A stretch of 64,000 nucleotides of DNA, taken from positions 9,195 through 73,194 of the forward strand of contig CALCYA010000109.1 in NCBI GenBank assembly GCA_937906165.1, written 5' to 3'. This document shows positions 1 through 9,399 of this stretch, piece after piece. Below the pieces are notes generated by a model. It was not told the DNA's origin and made no database searches. It saw only the letters and a program-made list of their open reading frames with translations. The stretch is from an uncultured Bacteroidales bacterium (lineage in GTDB: Bacteria; Bacteroidota; Bacteroidia; Bacteroidales; Bacteroidaceae). The position numbers were made by a program, and so were the translations under genes. The stretch's first letter is position 1. Every line of letters starts with the position of its first letter.

Positions 1-981
1 GAAGATAGACTCACGAGAGTTCTTTGAACCGAAGATTTCGTCATATACAGAACTCATCTTAGAATCAACGCGATCCTCAAGTTCGCCCTGGTTCTGAATG
101 AGGTTGTAAGCATACTTCGTCTTGTCACCCTTATCACCGCCCTTATCCTCGAGCAGACGGGCCTTGTTATCAAGGATTCTCTGGCAGTCCTGAACACAAT
201 CATCATAGTACTTCTGGATGTTCGCTGCATTCGCGAGCTCGCTCTGGCCCTCATAGTATGTTGTAAAGGCAGCACGCCAAAGGTTCACATCAGCCTTGAT
301 TGCCAAAACGGCATCCTCAGTGATACGGCCATAATTCTCGGCAGGTGAAGAGAAGTTGCCGGACTTCATCACAAGTTTCTCGGCCTTCTCAAGGTCCTCC
401 ATAATCTCATCAAGTGCCTGCAATGGATGTACCTGCGGATACTCCGGCATATCATTGTCACCGATAACGGCAACACGTGCCATTGGGATATCACGGAAAG
501 TACGTACAAGATAAAAGTGAGCCAACGCGCGCAAAGCGTACATCTCGCCCATAACTACCTGAAGGTCACCCTCGGTAAAGTCAGGGTCACGCTCAACAAC
601 CTGAGGAGCACGCTCAATCAGAAGGTTGGCTGTCTGGATTGCCGAGTAATAGGTTGCCCAGTTACAGTAAGGGTTCTCATCAAGAATATTTGCCTCGACG
701 ATATACTTGATGTTCCTGTCATAGTTTGCGGGGAATGTGAGGTTATCGGCACGCAACTCACCCCATACGATTGCCTTCTGAATGGCATCGGTACCCAAAA
801 GTTTCAGGTAAGCTGTTGCAAGAATACCGTTAACGTCATCCTTTGTCTGCCAGAAATTCTCCTCAGTATTGATTTCCGGCGGGATAATTGTCAGATAATC
901 TGTACACGAACTCATCAGTGTACCGCACATAACGGCTACAGCAACGACGAGTTTTCTATATAAATTCAATATTCTTTTCAT
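1..981 (-). CDS. SusD/RagB-family outer-membrane lipoprotein, partial (C-terminus beyond the window)
   Basis: The reverse strand is open from an ATG at 981 to the window edge, giving 327 codons with no stop, so the C-terminal part is missing. Residues 1-26 form a lipoprotein signal peptide ending in LMSSC (Cys26), which implies surface anchoring. The early NFWQTKDDV-like segment and the helical run with RALAHFYLVRTFRDIP match the TPR-rich N-terminal half of SusD/RagB proteins, which cap a SusC channel and bind its ligand. It starts 12 bp after the stop of the SusC gene and is the last visible gene of the FAS1-SusC-SusD operon. Family assignment is firm. The ligand cannot be read from sequence. 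Confidence 0.93.
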   Translation of the reverse strand, partial: MKRILNLYRKLVVAVAVMCGTLMSSCTDYLTIIPPEINTEENFWQTKDDVNGILATAYLKLLGTDAIQKAIVWGELRADNLTFPANYDRNIKYIVEANILDENPYCNWATYYSAIQTANLLIERAPQVVERDPDFTEGDLQVVMGEMYALRALAHFYLVRTFRDIPMARVAVIGDNDMPEYPQVHPLQALDEIMEDLEKAEKLVMKSGNFSSPAENYGRITEDAVLAIKADVNLWRAAFTTYYEGQSELANAANIQKYYDDCVQDCQRILDNKARLLEDKGGDKGDKTKYAYNLIQNQGELEDRVDSKMSSVYDEIFGSKNSRESIF

Positions 982-993
982 AATCATCAACTA

Positions 994-3900
994 TTAGAAA
1001 CCGACTGAAAGTGAAAGTGTATAAGAGCGTGAACGTGGAGTCTTTGAATTGTCATAAGCAATACCACCTCCACCGCAAGCAACCTCTGGATCAAGACCTG
1101 TATACTTTGTCCAGAACAAGACGTTGTCTGCAGACGCATATACATTCAGGCTTGACAAGCCAACCTTCTTAAGCCACTCGGGCTCGAAAGAGTATGAAAG
1201 CTGAACATAAGAGAGACGTACATAAGAAGCATCCTCTACATAACGATCGCTACCGAGGTAGTTGTATGTGTTACCGCTACCATATACGGCACGTGGAACC
1301 TCCGTGATATCACCTTCCTTGCGCCAGCGCCAGTTAACAGCCTTACTCTGGTTGTTGAATGTAGTCATGTTCTCAAAGTTCATACGTGCGTTGTTCACTA
1401 CGTCTACGTCGTAACGGTATGTGAAGTTGGTTCTAAGAGTCCACTTCTTGTAACGGAATGTGAAACCGAAACCACCCTGCGCCTTAGGATTAGAGTTACC
1501 GAGATAAACGATATCGAGCTGGTTGATTGTACCATCGTGGTTGATATCCTCATAGATAGCGTCACCACCGCGGAACTCATAACGGTTGTATGTTATCAAC
1601 TCCTCGTTGTCGAAGAAGAGAGCCATCTTCTTTGGTGTACCGTCGGCATTGAACACAACGTTACCTTCAGCATCGCGTACGATAGGACAGGTACCGTTGC
1701 GGCCTGCTGCCTCCTCGGCGAGAGCCTTCTCCCAGTTCTTATAGCTGTAACGGTAAACACCCTTATAACGGAAGCCGTAGATAGAACCGCCAGGGTTACC
1801 GATCTGTATACGTGGCAGATATTTTCCGTTCTCAGGGGCATCGTACTTACCGTTGCGCTCCTCGAGATAAGCATCCTCGAGTTCAAGAATCTCGTTGTAG
1901 TTCTTACCTACGTTGAAGTAAGCCGAGATAGAGAAATCCTTAGCAACCTTTATGTTGTTGAGGTTGAAGTTGAGTTCCCAACCTGAGTTGCGGATTGAAC
2001 CAGAGTTCTTGTATGCCAAAGAAGAGTATCCTGTTGGAGAAGGAATCTTGTACTGGCGGACAATCTGGTCTTTTGTTGTACCGCTATAGTAGTTGAACGC
2101 ACCTGTGAGCTTGCCGTTGAAGAAACCGAAGTCAGAGCCGATGTTCCACTCGCTCTTGCGTGAGCAGCTCAGGTCGGTCAGACGGATACCGTCCATCTGG
2201 AAGGCTGCCATACCGAGGTAACTGAGGTCCGTACTACCGTGCTTAAATGTAGAATAGCTGTTGAATGTCTTGTTCTCCTGTGGAGCCTCACCGTCCATAC
2301 CCCAACCCGGACGAAGAGACAACATGCTTACTACAGGGCGTGCCCACTCCATCCAATCCTCGTCGATGATGTTCCAACGTGCAGAAACAGACGGGAAGGC
2401 AATCCACTTTCTGTCATCACCCATCGCGGTAAGACCCTCACCACGCACTGCAAGACGCAAAGCGTACTTTGACTTGTATGAGTAGTGAGCATCCCAAACG
2501 AAGCTAATCTTGCGACTCTCCCACTTGGTGGTTCCTGAGCCACCGAGCTTAGCACCGATGGTTGAACTGCTGATGTTACCTGTAGGAAGACCAACAGCTG
2601 TAGAGTTCTGTGAGTTACCGCTACCTGTCTCCAACTGGAACTGTGCGTTCATTGTAAGGAAGTGGTCCTTGTGACCCAGATAAGGAGTGAAAATGAACTG
2701 GTGACGAGTTGTGAAGTAAAGACTCTTGCTGTCATCAGCCTGGGACTTGTTCTTCTCAGAAGAGGTCCAGTTGTCCATTGAGAGTGCAGAAGGCATATAT
2801 ACAGTACCAGATGATGTACCGGCACTAAGGTTAACCATACCACGATACTTCAACTGTGTCTCATCATCCTCAAGACCCAAGAGGTTATACTCCAACGTAA
2901 TCTGCGGAGTGATGCTGTAGTTCTCAGTGTGATACTCGGCAAGCCTTGCAACCGCGATAGGGTTCTTCTGACCATTGAGAGCGCTCTCAAGAACGTTCTT
3001 GTTCTCAGTGTCAAGCATTGCATAGTACTCATCGGTGTTGTTGCCATAGATATCCTGCTTGTAGATACTCATGTTAGGCATCATCAACTGTGAATCGTAC
3101 AGAGGGCTATTGGTATTCTTTCTCTGCTTTGTATAAGAGAACGAGAAGTCTGCGATAACCTTGATACGTGATGAAACATAGTAGTCAAGAGCAAGACGGC
3201 TTGTGAAACGCTGCAAGTACTGGCCAATCACCTGACCTGTCTCGTTGCTGTAACCGCCGGAAACGCGGAAAGCAGCCTTCTCACCACCACCGGAAAGGTT
3301 GATATTGTAGTCATTGCTGTAACCATGCTTTGAAACGGCATCAACCCAATCGGTATTGTTGTTATAGTTCTCATACTCGGGGAATGTCTTGTCATAGTTC
3401 AACTCAGGAACAACCACCGCCGACTGGTTCTGGTTGAAGAGTGCCTGCTTGATAAGCATTGTGTAGTCGTCACCGTTCAAGAGGTTAATACCGCTTGGTG
3501 TCCACTTGTCCTTGAACTTGTAAGAGAAGTTCACACGTGTTGGACCACGCTTACCACGTTTTGTCTTGATCTTGATGACACCGTTCGCACCCTGTGAACC
3601 GTAAACGGCGCAAGAAGCTGCATCCTTCAAAACCTCGATCTCGGCGATATCCTCGGTGTTGACCATAAGGAGTTCGGCGAAACTTTCGTCTGTAGCAGAC
3701 TCGAAATCGAAGGAACTGACGTCGACCTGAAGAATGTTGTCATCGACAACAATCAGAGGCTGTGCGTTACCCTCGAGGGTTGCGCTACCACGGAGACGCA
3801 TCTGTGTACCAGAACCTACGTCACCAGAGTTGAACACGACGTCAAGACCGGCAATCTGACCCTGAAGAGCCTGGTCGACAGATGAGAAAGAGAGACCTTC

Positions 3901-4326
3901 CATGTCTTCCATGCTGATCTTCTGTGTCGCATGGGTCATCTCACGCTCAAGAATGTCAAGACCGCCTGAACGCTGTACCTGCTTTGCAGTAATCACTACG
4001 TCATCGAGCACGTTGTCCTCGACCATCTTTACATTGAATACTGTACGGCTACCGATTTTAAGACGCTGGGTCTTGTAACCGATATAAGTAATCTCAAGCT
4101 CATTGCTTGTGTTCTTTACCACCATTGAGAAGTTACCCTCAAAGTCGGTCGCGCAATGGTTGATGATACGATTGTCACTGCTACGCTCGGTGATGTTCAC
4201 CATAATTAGTGGACCTTCGGCGTCACTGGTTATCGTACCCGAAATTCTCGCACCTTTTTGTGCAAATACTGAACTGCTCAAAGAGCAGAAAAGCACGAGT
4301 AGTAATAAATGTTTTATTTTTATCAT
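994..4326 (-). CDS. SusC/RagA-family TonB-dependent outer-membrane transporter
   Basis: 1110 aa, a normal length for SusC. Signal peptide about 1-22 (…SSSVFA|Q). A carboxypeptidase-regulatory-like domain (about 26-107) contains the usual YIGYKTQRLKI strand. A TonB-box-like stretch follows (VLDDVVITAKQV, about 106-117). The plug domain (about 125-260) has the signature EIEVLKDAASCAVYGSQGAN, and the rest is a 22-strand-type barrel ending in a terminal aromatic strand (SLSVGF). SusC imports large ligands across the outer membrane using TonB energy, with SusD as lid. It lies 28 bp downstream of the FAS1 lipoprotein gene and 12 bp upstream of SusD. No glycoside hydrolase, sulfatase, sigma/anti-sigma pair or hybrid sensor is visible in this operon, so the substrate is not predictable. 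Confidence 0.96.
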   Translation of the reverse strand: MIKIKHLLLLVLFCSLSSSVFAQKGARISGTITSDAEGPLIMVNITERSSDNRIINHCATDFEGNFSMVVKNTSNELEITYIGYKTQRLKIGSRTVFNVKMVEDNVLDDVVITAKQVQRSGGLDILEREMTHATQKISMEDMEGLSFSSVDQALQGQIAGLDVVFNSGDVGSGTQMRLRGSATLEGNAQPLIVVDDNILQVDVSSFDFESATDESFAELLMVNTEDIAEIEVLKDAASCAVYGSQGANGVIKIKTKRGKRGPTRVNFSYKFKDKWTPSGINLLNGDDYTMLIKQALFNQNQSAVVVPELNYDKTFPEYENYNNNTDWVDAVSKHGYSNDYNINLSGGGEKAAFRVSGGYSNETGQVIGQYLQRFTSRLALDYYVSSRIKVIADFSFSYTKQRKNTNSPLYDSQLMMPNMSIYKQDIYGNNTDEYYAMLDTENKNVLESALNGQKNPIAVARLAEYHTENYSITPQITLEYNLLGLEDDETQLKYRGMVNLSAGTSSGTVYMPSALSMDNWTSSEKNKSQADDSKSLYFTTRHQFIFTPYLGHKDHFLTMNAQFQLETGSGNSQNSTAVGLPTGNISSSTIGAKLGGSGTTKWESRKISFVWDAHYSYKSKYALRLAVRGEGLTAMGDDRKWIAFPSVSARWNIIDEDWMEWARPVVSMLSLRPGWGMDGEAPQENKTFNSYSTFKHGSTDLSYLGMAAFQMDGIRLTDLSCSRKSEWNIGSDFGFFNGKLTGAFNYYSGTTKDQIVRQYKIPSPTGYSSLAYKNSGSIRNSGWELNFNLNNIKVAKDFSISAYFNVGKNYNEILELEDAYLEERNGKYDAPENGKYLPRIQIGNPGGSIYGFRYKGVYRYSYKNWEKALAEEAAGRNGTCPIVRDAEGNVVFNADGTPKKMALFFDNEELITYNRYEFRGGDAIYEDINHDGTINQLDIVYLGNSNPKAQGGFGFTFRYKKWTLRTNFTYRYDVDVVNNARMNFENMTTFNNQSKAVNWRWRKEGDITEVPRAVYGSGNTYNYLGSDRYVEDASYVRLSYVQLSYSFEPEWLKKVGLSSLNVYASADNVLFWTKYTGLDPEVACGGGGIAYDNSKTPRSRSYTLSLSVGF

Positions 4327-4354
4327 GGCTAATTATGTTTATTCGACATCACTA

Positions 4355-7300
4355 TTAATTCGCTGACTCGGTAGAATCCTCTGTCTCAACAAGGATTTTC
4401 TCTACAACGTCGCCATTGTTGTTAACCTTGATCATATAGTTGTTGCCATCCTCAGCTGTCTCTGTAACGTACTCTGCAGTATTGCCGTCGTCGCCCTTGA
4501 CAATCTGTACAAGCATACCCTCCTCATTTACAAGGACCTTCTCCTCTCCGTTGAGGACAAGCTGCTCACGTGTCGTTGAGCTCCAAGCTTCGTCAGACTC
4601 GTCTATTGGAGACATAAGATAAGCTACACGCATCATCTTTGTTGTACCGTCAAGAGCCTCCATCTCGTATTCGCCTGCATTGGCAACGAGGAATGGTTTT
4701 GTACCGTCCTCAAGAGTTACAGAACCCTCGATACCGGCAACCGGCATCACGTCTACGAGTTCACCGCTGGCAGCATAACGGCGGAAACGGCCGTCGTAAC
4801 CGAACATACCCTCGTTGAGGAGAGCACGGTCGATTGGCTGGATTACAGAATAAGAAGATGTAGCGATTGTTGAAGGAACTTTGGCACTTGTAACGGTGTA
4901 CTCAATGTCACGTGACATCACGTTCCATGTCTTGCCCTCCTCACCGCTCTTGAGAATCTTTGCAGTGTTACCCAACTGGTCAACAACAACTACAGTGCTG
5001 TTGTCATCGGCATTCTTCACGGTAGTCTCATAGAAACGTCCGGTTGATGTATTGATGACAGCTGTAGCGAAGTTAGCCTCGGTATACTTGCCACCCTCAG
5101 GAGATGGGATTGAGAATGGCACGTTATCAACATATACTGAATTATCCTGGAAGTGATAACGCAGGAAGTTGTTGAGCAGACGCATCTGTGAAGCGGCCTT
5201 TTCCGGATTCACGTTTGACTCGTTTGCAATGATTTCCCATGTTGGAAGACCATCGGCAACTACACCCTGGATAGCCTCGTTAGAAGGCACGTATACTGTA
5301 TAGTGGTATGTATTGAAGAATGGTACCACGTTAACCAATGTTCCATCTGTTGAAGAGTAGAAGATTGAATAGAGACGTAAAGAGTCGTTCTTTATCACAC
5401 GGTCCGAAGCCTTGGGGAACATAATCTTCAATGTAGCCTCAAGTGAATCAGGCATACAGAGACTGAAGAACTCATGATAGATATCTGTCTCCTCTTCTGA
5501 GTTGTTCAAAAGGTTTGTATATACAGACTTTGTAGGAGGTGTCGGGATTGCAGAAGCCTTGCGTGCAGGTGAAAGGCTCTCAACATCGTAAGGAACGGTG
5601 CAGAATGCATAACCGTTCTCCTGCTGGTGCTGTGTACCGACTGTGATGGCTGTACCGTTCTCAATCTGCTCACCGCCGTAGAACTTAACAGAGTTAGGAT
5701 CGCTGGTATCAACCTTCATTGTACCGTAACCCTTAGTCTGATAATACTTCTTAGGATTCAATGTACCGTCGGCACGGACAATACCATCACCCTCGTCATG
5801 TACGATAATGAGGTACTCCATGAGATCTGTCATACGGTTCTTCATGAATGCGTTTGCGAAGCCGCCGCCCTTGTCTGCTACAGAAACCGGTGCCATATCT
5901 GTCAAAGTATCGGTAATCTCGTATGTAGCAGGGTTGAACTTGTACTTGCTTGCCCAGAGCTCATCGACCTTTCCGTTACCCTTTGGACGCTCCTTGTTAT
6001 AGTGGAATGCAAACACTGTAGGTGTAGCTGTATTCACTGTGATAGGATCGTGGTATACGAAGTAATTGTCGTCGGGAATAATGAAGCTGTACTCAGCATC
6101 CATTGCCTTGAGGTAGTAGTCGTAACGCAACTGTGTTACGCAGTGACGTACCATGAGCATGTTGTCGAACACCAAAGAAGGAGCATGCACTGCACGGTAG
6201 TCGGCCGGACCGAATACATTATTTAATATATATATAACGCCGTTGTTTGCGATAACGCACTCGTCAACGTCCTTCTCTGTAAGACCCATCTCGTCGTTGG
6301 CGTCATCCTTAACCTTGTCGAACTTGCTTGGAACGCAGTCCTTGAAAGAACGCTGCATAAGGTTGTTCAGCAATGAAGCCACGTTAGTCTCAGGAATTGA
6401 ATCAAGAGCCTGTATAAGAGTCTCCATATCAGAAATCTCAACGCTTGGAGCAAACTGCTCTACAAGGAAGGCACCTGTACCTGTTGTGAAGTAATCATAG
6501 AAAGCCTCGTCCTTTGGAACCAACAAAGCAGCCATATCACCCTCGGCACCGATTGCTGTTGCATAAGCATTCCATCCCGGATCGTATGTCAAGAGTTCCT
6601 CTGCTTTAGGGTTAGAGCCTGAGGCTGTAAGGAGGTTGTAACTTGTAAACTGCTCGCTGCAGAAATAACGCAGGCGGAAGATACTGTCGTTTGTCTTGTA
6701 GTAAGCCTGATAATTCGCTGTAAGGGTTGCATCATATACAGGAATACAGAAACGGTCAAGCAGGCGACTGAACACCTTTGTATCCTCGCGGTTGCGCAAC
6801 TCCTCGGCCATGTTTGAAGGAGGAAGGAGCACATCGTCAAGACGATAGATATAACCGTTCTTACAGGTAATTGTCATTGTATCGTCAGAGAAACCATCTG
6901 TTGCGATACCGCTGGCAACAAGTTTCTTATCAAAGATAAGGGCCTCGTTATCTGTAAAGGTCTTTGTCTGTACACCGTTCTTCTTGAAGAGGAACTCAAT
7001 ATCGGAAGCCTTGATTGACTGCTGCTTGAGGTAGTCGCTAAGGAAGTGAACCATCATAGGAGCAGTGCCATCCTTTGCGATACGGAGATTTGCATCTCTC
7101 TCTACGCCGCGGAGAGCATCCCAGTACTTGTTGAATACCGGCATCTCTGAAGCAGAAACCAAAGGAATACTGTCAATCACAGAGAATGACGTGGTACGAC
7201 GGATCACCTGACCCTCTTCGTTCTCTGTCGGGCCCTTGCTTGAAAGCATGTCAAGCAGAAGCGCGTTGTCGAGCATTGAACTGTAGAACAGATACTTCAT

Positions 7301-7639
7301 CTGCGTCTTTGTCATCTCGCTGATACTCTTTACACCCCAGGGGTTGTCCTCAAAGAATCTCTCGAATGCAGCATCATCGGCCACAAAGAGAGTTTTACTA
7401 CCTGTGTGAGCAAGCGTTTCCTTCTCGCCCAAACTGTCGATGAGCTCGACGAAGTTCGAGTAAGAATGGCCGGCAGAACCGGTCTTCAAGAAATCGTAAA
7501 TGCTTGCGCCCAACCATTTCGGTTCTTCCCTTGGAAGATCGTAATCATCCTCACAAGACTGGAATGAACCGCCAACAAGAAGCATGAACATCGCGAACAA
7601 CGATGCCTTGCCAAATTTACTTAAACGGTGCTTAAACAT
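4355..7639 (-). CDS. Large lipoprotein with several fasciclin (FAS1)-like domains
   Basis: 1094 aa. Lipoprotein signal peptide with Cys29 (GGSFQSC). FAS1 hallmarks recur along the chain: GSKTLFVADDAAFERF near residue 80 and GYIYRLDDVLLP near 262-273; AALLVPKDEAF near 370 and NGVIYILNNVFGP near 463; a weaker YSFIIPDDNYFVYHD; and YTVYVPSNEAI further on. I infer about four FAS1 units, some divergent. FAS1 domains are adhesion or ligand-binding folds. In Bacteroidota such lipoproteins occur next to SusC/SusD, where they may act as accessory surface binding proteins (inference). The gene is first in the operon, 28 bp before SusC, with a matching promoter upstream. The acidic C-terminal tail (rich in E/D/N) has no recognised domain. 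Confidence 0.85.
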   Translation of the reverse strand: MFKHRLSKFGKASLFAMFMLLVGGSFQSCEDDYDLPREEPKWLGASIYDFLKTGSAGHSYSNFVELIDSLGEKETLAHTGSKTLFVADDAAFERFFEDNPWGVKSISEMTKTQMKYLFYSSMLDNALLLDMLSSKGPTENEEGQVIRRTTSFSVIDSIPLVSASEMPVFNKYWDALRGVERDANLRIAKDGTAPMMVHFLSDYLKQQSIKASDIEFLFKKNGVQTKTFTDNEALIFDKKLVASGIATDGFSDDTMTITCKNGYIYRLDDVLLPPSNMAEELRNREDTKVFSRLLDRFCIPVYDATLTANYQAYYKTNDSIFRLRYFCSEQFTSYNLLTASGSNPKAEELLTYDPGWNAYATAIGAEGDMAALLVPKDEAFYDYFTTGTGAFLVEQFAPSVEISDMETLIQALDSIPETNVASLLNNLMQRSFKDCVPSKFDKVKDDANDEMGLTEKDVDECVIANNGVIYILNNVFGPADYRAVHAPSLVFDNMLMVRHCVTQLRYDYYLKAMDAEYSFIIPDDNYFVYHDPITVNTATPTVFAFHYNKERPKGNGKVDELWASKYKFNPATYEITDTLTDMAPVSVADKGGGFANAFMKNRMTDLMEYLIIVHDEGDGIVRADGTLNPKKYYQTKGYGTMKVDTSDPNSVKFYGGEQIENGTAITVGTQHQQENGYAFCTVPYDVESLSPARKASAIPTPPTKSVYTNLLNNSEEETDIYHEFFSLCMPDSLEATLKIMFPKASDRVIKNDSLRLYSIFYSSTDGTLVNVVPFFNTYHYTVYVPSNEAIQGVVADGLPTWEIIANESNVNPEKAASQMRLLNNFLRYHFQDNSVYVDNVPFSIPSPEGGKYTEANFATAVINTSTGRFYETTVKNADDNSTVVVVDQLGNTAKILKSGEEGKTWNVMSRDIEYTVTSAKVPSTIATSSYSVIQPIDRALLNEGMFGYDGRFRRYAASGELVDVMPVAGIEGSVTLEDGTKPFLVANAGEYEMEALDGTTKMMRVAYLMSPIDESDEAWSSTTREQLVLNGEEKVLVNEEGMLVQIVKGDDGNTAEYVTETAEDGNNYMIKVNNNGDVVEKILVETEDSTESAN

Positions 7640-7720
7640 AAGTACAAAAATTATTAATTATTATTTTTTTATTTTTTTAAACATCTTGCTCAAAGGCACA
7701 ATATCCCCTTTGGTAACGTG

Positions 7721-7755
7721 CAAAAATAAGACTTTTAAATAAATATTTGCACAAA
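7721..7755 (-). promoter_or_regulatory. Putative Bacteroidota promoter for the FAS1-SusC-SusD operon
   Basis: On the minus strand TATTTTTG (7728-7721) fits the TAnnTTTG -7 element. A TTTG (7755-7752) lies 23 bp upstream, slightly longer than the usual 19-21 bp. The predicted leader is about 75 nt. The 247-bp gap 7640-7886 also holds a small hairpin (7770-7783) bounded by T-tracts and the terminator at 7810-7845. I see no ORF in it. Confidence 0.5.
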
Positions 7756-7809
7756 ACATCTTTTTTTTTCGCCTCCGAAGGCGTTTTTTCACATTTCAGA
7801 ACAAAAAAA

Positions 7810-7845
7810 GCCTCTTTCCCGATTGATTCCAATCAAAAAAGAGGC
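7810..7845 (-). terminator. Intrinsic terminator downstream of the CxxCH/PD40 lipoprotein gene
   Basis: The arms GCCTCTTT (7810-7817) and AAAGAGGC (7838-7845) pair, with an inner GATTG/CAATC stem (7821-7834). On the minus strand the hairpin runs into a T-rich tract. It lies about 40 bp after the stop of the 7887-9389 gene, and separates that operon from the FAS1-SusCD operon. Confidence 0.75.
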
Positions 7846-7886
7846 AAAAGTGATTTTTGAGTTATTTAACAATCAAATGTTAATTT

Positions 7887-9389
7887 TTACTTTATATTTG
7901 GTGCGTATTTAACAGTTACAGATTCACCCTTTACTATCTCGGCAAACTCCTGCGGAGTGTATTTCACAGGCTCGACCATAAATTCCGGAACATTATAAGA
8001 GCGGTCGAAAAAGTCGTAATGGCCGGCATGTTCCTGCGGAAGAGCAAAGGCCTTTTCACTTGTTCCATCCTCGTTAATGTAGGCTATGAACAGGCGGCTA
8101 TAGTTTCCGTCAAGACGGCGGCTCGCAAAGAGCACCCACCTGCCGTTGCTGCTCCAGGCATGATAGCTTTCAGGGAATGGAGAATTAGCCTTTTCGAGCG
8201 GCCAGAAGTCACCGCTCTCAAGATCCACCACATATAGGTCGGCATCCTTGTGCCAAATGTGGAAACAGCCATATTCACCGAGCGCTACAAGCAAAAACCT
8301 ACCGCAGGGAGATATCCTGGGGAAGGTAGCACTCTTGCCCATCGAAGAGGCTGCGAACACAGTCTCAGGCTCGCCGAAGACCCCTGTCTCAGGGTTCCAA
8401 GAGCGGCGCACAATATCATATTTTATATCTTTGTAGCCCTCGATAAGCTGCTGCACGCGGCTCTTGACAGGATCCTCACACTTCACCTTTGCAACACCAT
8501 AATAGAGACTCTTTCCGTCGGGCGACCAGGTGGGGAATACCTCAAGGTCGTTAGGATCACAAGCCACATGCGTAACCGTTTCTTTTACCGGATTATACAC
8601 GATTATATCGCTAAGGGTATCCTGAACCTCCACCTTGTTATGGTGTGCCGTATGGAACACCTGTCCTGTAGTATTCACAGAATAGGCAACGACATCGTAC
8701 TTGGGGTTGAACGCAGGGTACACTCCTGCAGAGATTGTAGAGTCGGTCTTGAGATTGACCTTCTTTGCCTCGCCATCGTGGATAAAAATAGTACCGCCCT
8801 TGAACTGACGCACATGGAACTGCATATTGTCGGTCTTGTAGTTCTTGTATGCATGACAGTTGATGCACTGGCCCTGAGGCTCGGCACTGACAAGCATATT
8901 GCTGTAGATGACCTCCTCATCGTAATTGGTGAGGTTACGCTGGTTTATCGTCAGTTTCTCATAAGCCACGTACGAGGGTGGAATCAGACGGTAAGATATA
9001 TATGGGTCAATCTCATCGGGAGAAACAAAAATTTCAAATGGCGCATACCTTTTCCAGGAGTCATTGTCAAAGGCATACACTTCGACTTTCATTGACCCGC
9101 CCTTGGCAACCTCTACAAGTCCTCGCCACTCCTCAAATGAAGGCACCACCTCATCACCGCCAACAACAAGTTCCATATCACCGGACGAGATACGGGTCAC
9201 ATACTTGTCGGCTTCATTGTCGATGCGGAAAGTAAGGGGCGCGATATTGCATGGAACAGTCACGCCCGTGTAGTCGGGAAATATCAGCGGCATCGTATCA
9301 ACATCGGCATACTGCTCCGGGATTTCAGGCGAGCACGACGCCATGAGCAGTAACGGCAACACAAAAATACAATGGATAAACTTTTTCAT
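7887..9389 (-). CDS. PD40/TolB-like propeller lipoprotein with a CxxCH haem-attachment motif
   Basis: 500 aa. Lipoprotein signal peptide with Cys19 (LLLMASC). Residues 175-179 read CINCH, a c-type haem attachment motif (CxxCH), inside an otherwise uncharacterised N-terminal region. The C-terminal part has TolB/PD40-type blades: FPTWSPDGKSLYYG (about 285-298), FPRISPCGRFLLVALG (about 360) and YHAWSSNGRWVLFASRR. The product should sit in the periplasm or at a membrane, possibly as a mono-haem cytochrome fused to a beta-propeller. Haem binding is inferred from the motif only. The gene is 10 bp downstream of the large membrane protein gene, so the two are probably cotranscribed and functionally linked. 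No cytochrome c maturation genes are in the window. Confidence 0.75.
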   Translation of the reverse strand: MKKFIHCIFVLPLLLMASCSPEIPEQYADVDTMPLIFPDYTGVTVPCNIAPLTFRIDNEADKYVTRISSGDMELVVGGDEVVPSFEEWRGLVEVAKGGSMKVEVYAFDNDSWKRYAPFEIFVSPDEIDPYISYRLIPPSYVAYEKLTINQRNLTNYDEEVIYSNMLVSAEPQGQCINCHAYKNYKTDNMQFHVRQFKGGTIFIHDGEAKKVNLKTDSTISAGVYPAFNPKYDVVAYSVNTTGQVFHTAHHNKVEVQDTLSDIIVYNPVKETVTHVACDPNDLEVFPTWSPDGKSLYYGVAKVKCEDPVKSRVQQLIEGYKDIKYDIVRRSWNPETGVFGEPETVFAASSMGKSATFPRISPCGRFLLVALGEYGCFHIWHKDADLYVVDLESGDFWPLEKANSPFPESYHAWSSNGRWVLFASRRLDGNYSRLFIAYINEDGTSEKAFALPQEHAGHYDFFDRSYNVPEFMVEPVKYTPQEFAEIVKGESVTVKYAPNIK

Positions 9390-9399
9390 ATAGTTCTTA

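Noticed and set aside
8250..9095. 281-codon plus-strand frame opposite the CxxCH lipoprotein gene
   Set aside because: Antisense shadow: the opposite strand carries a signal peptide, propeller motifs and a normal start, while this frame has no recognisable domain.
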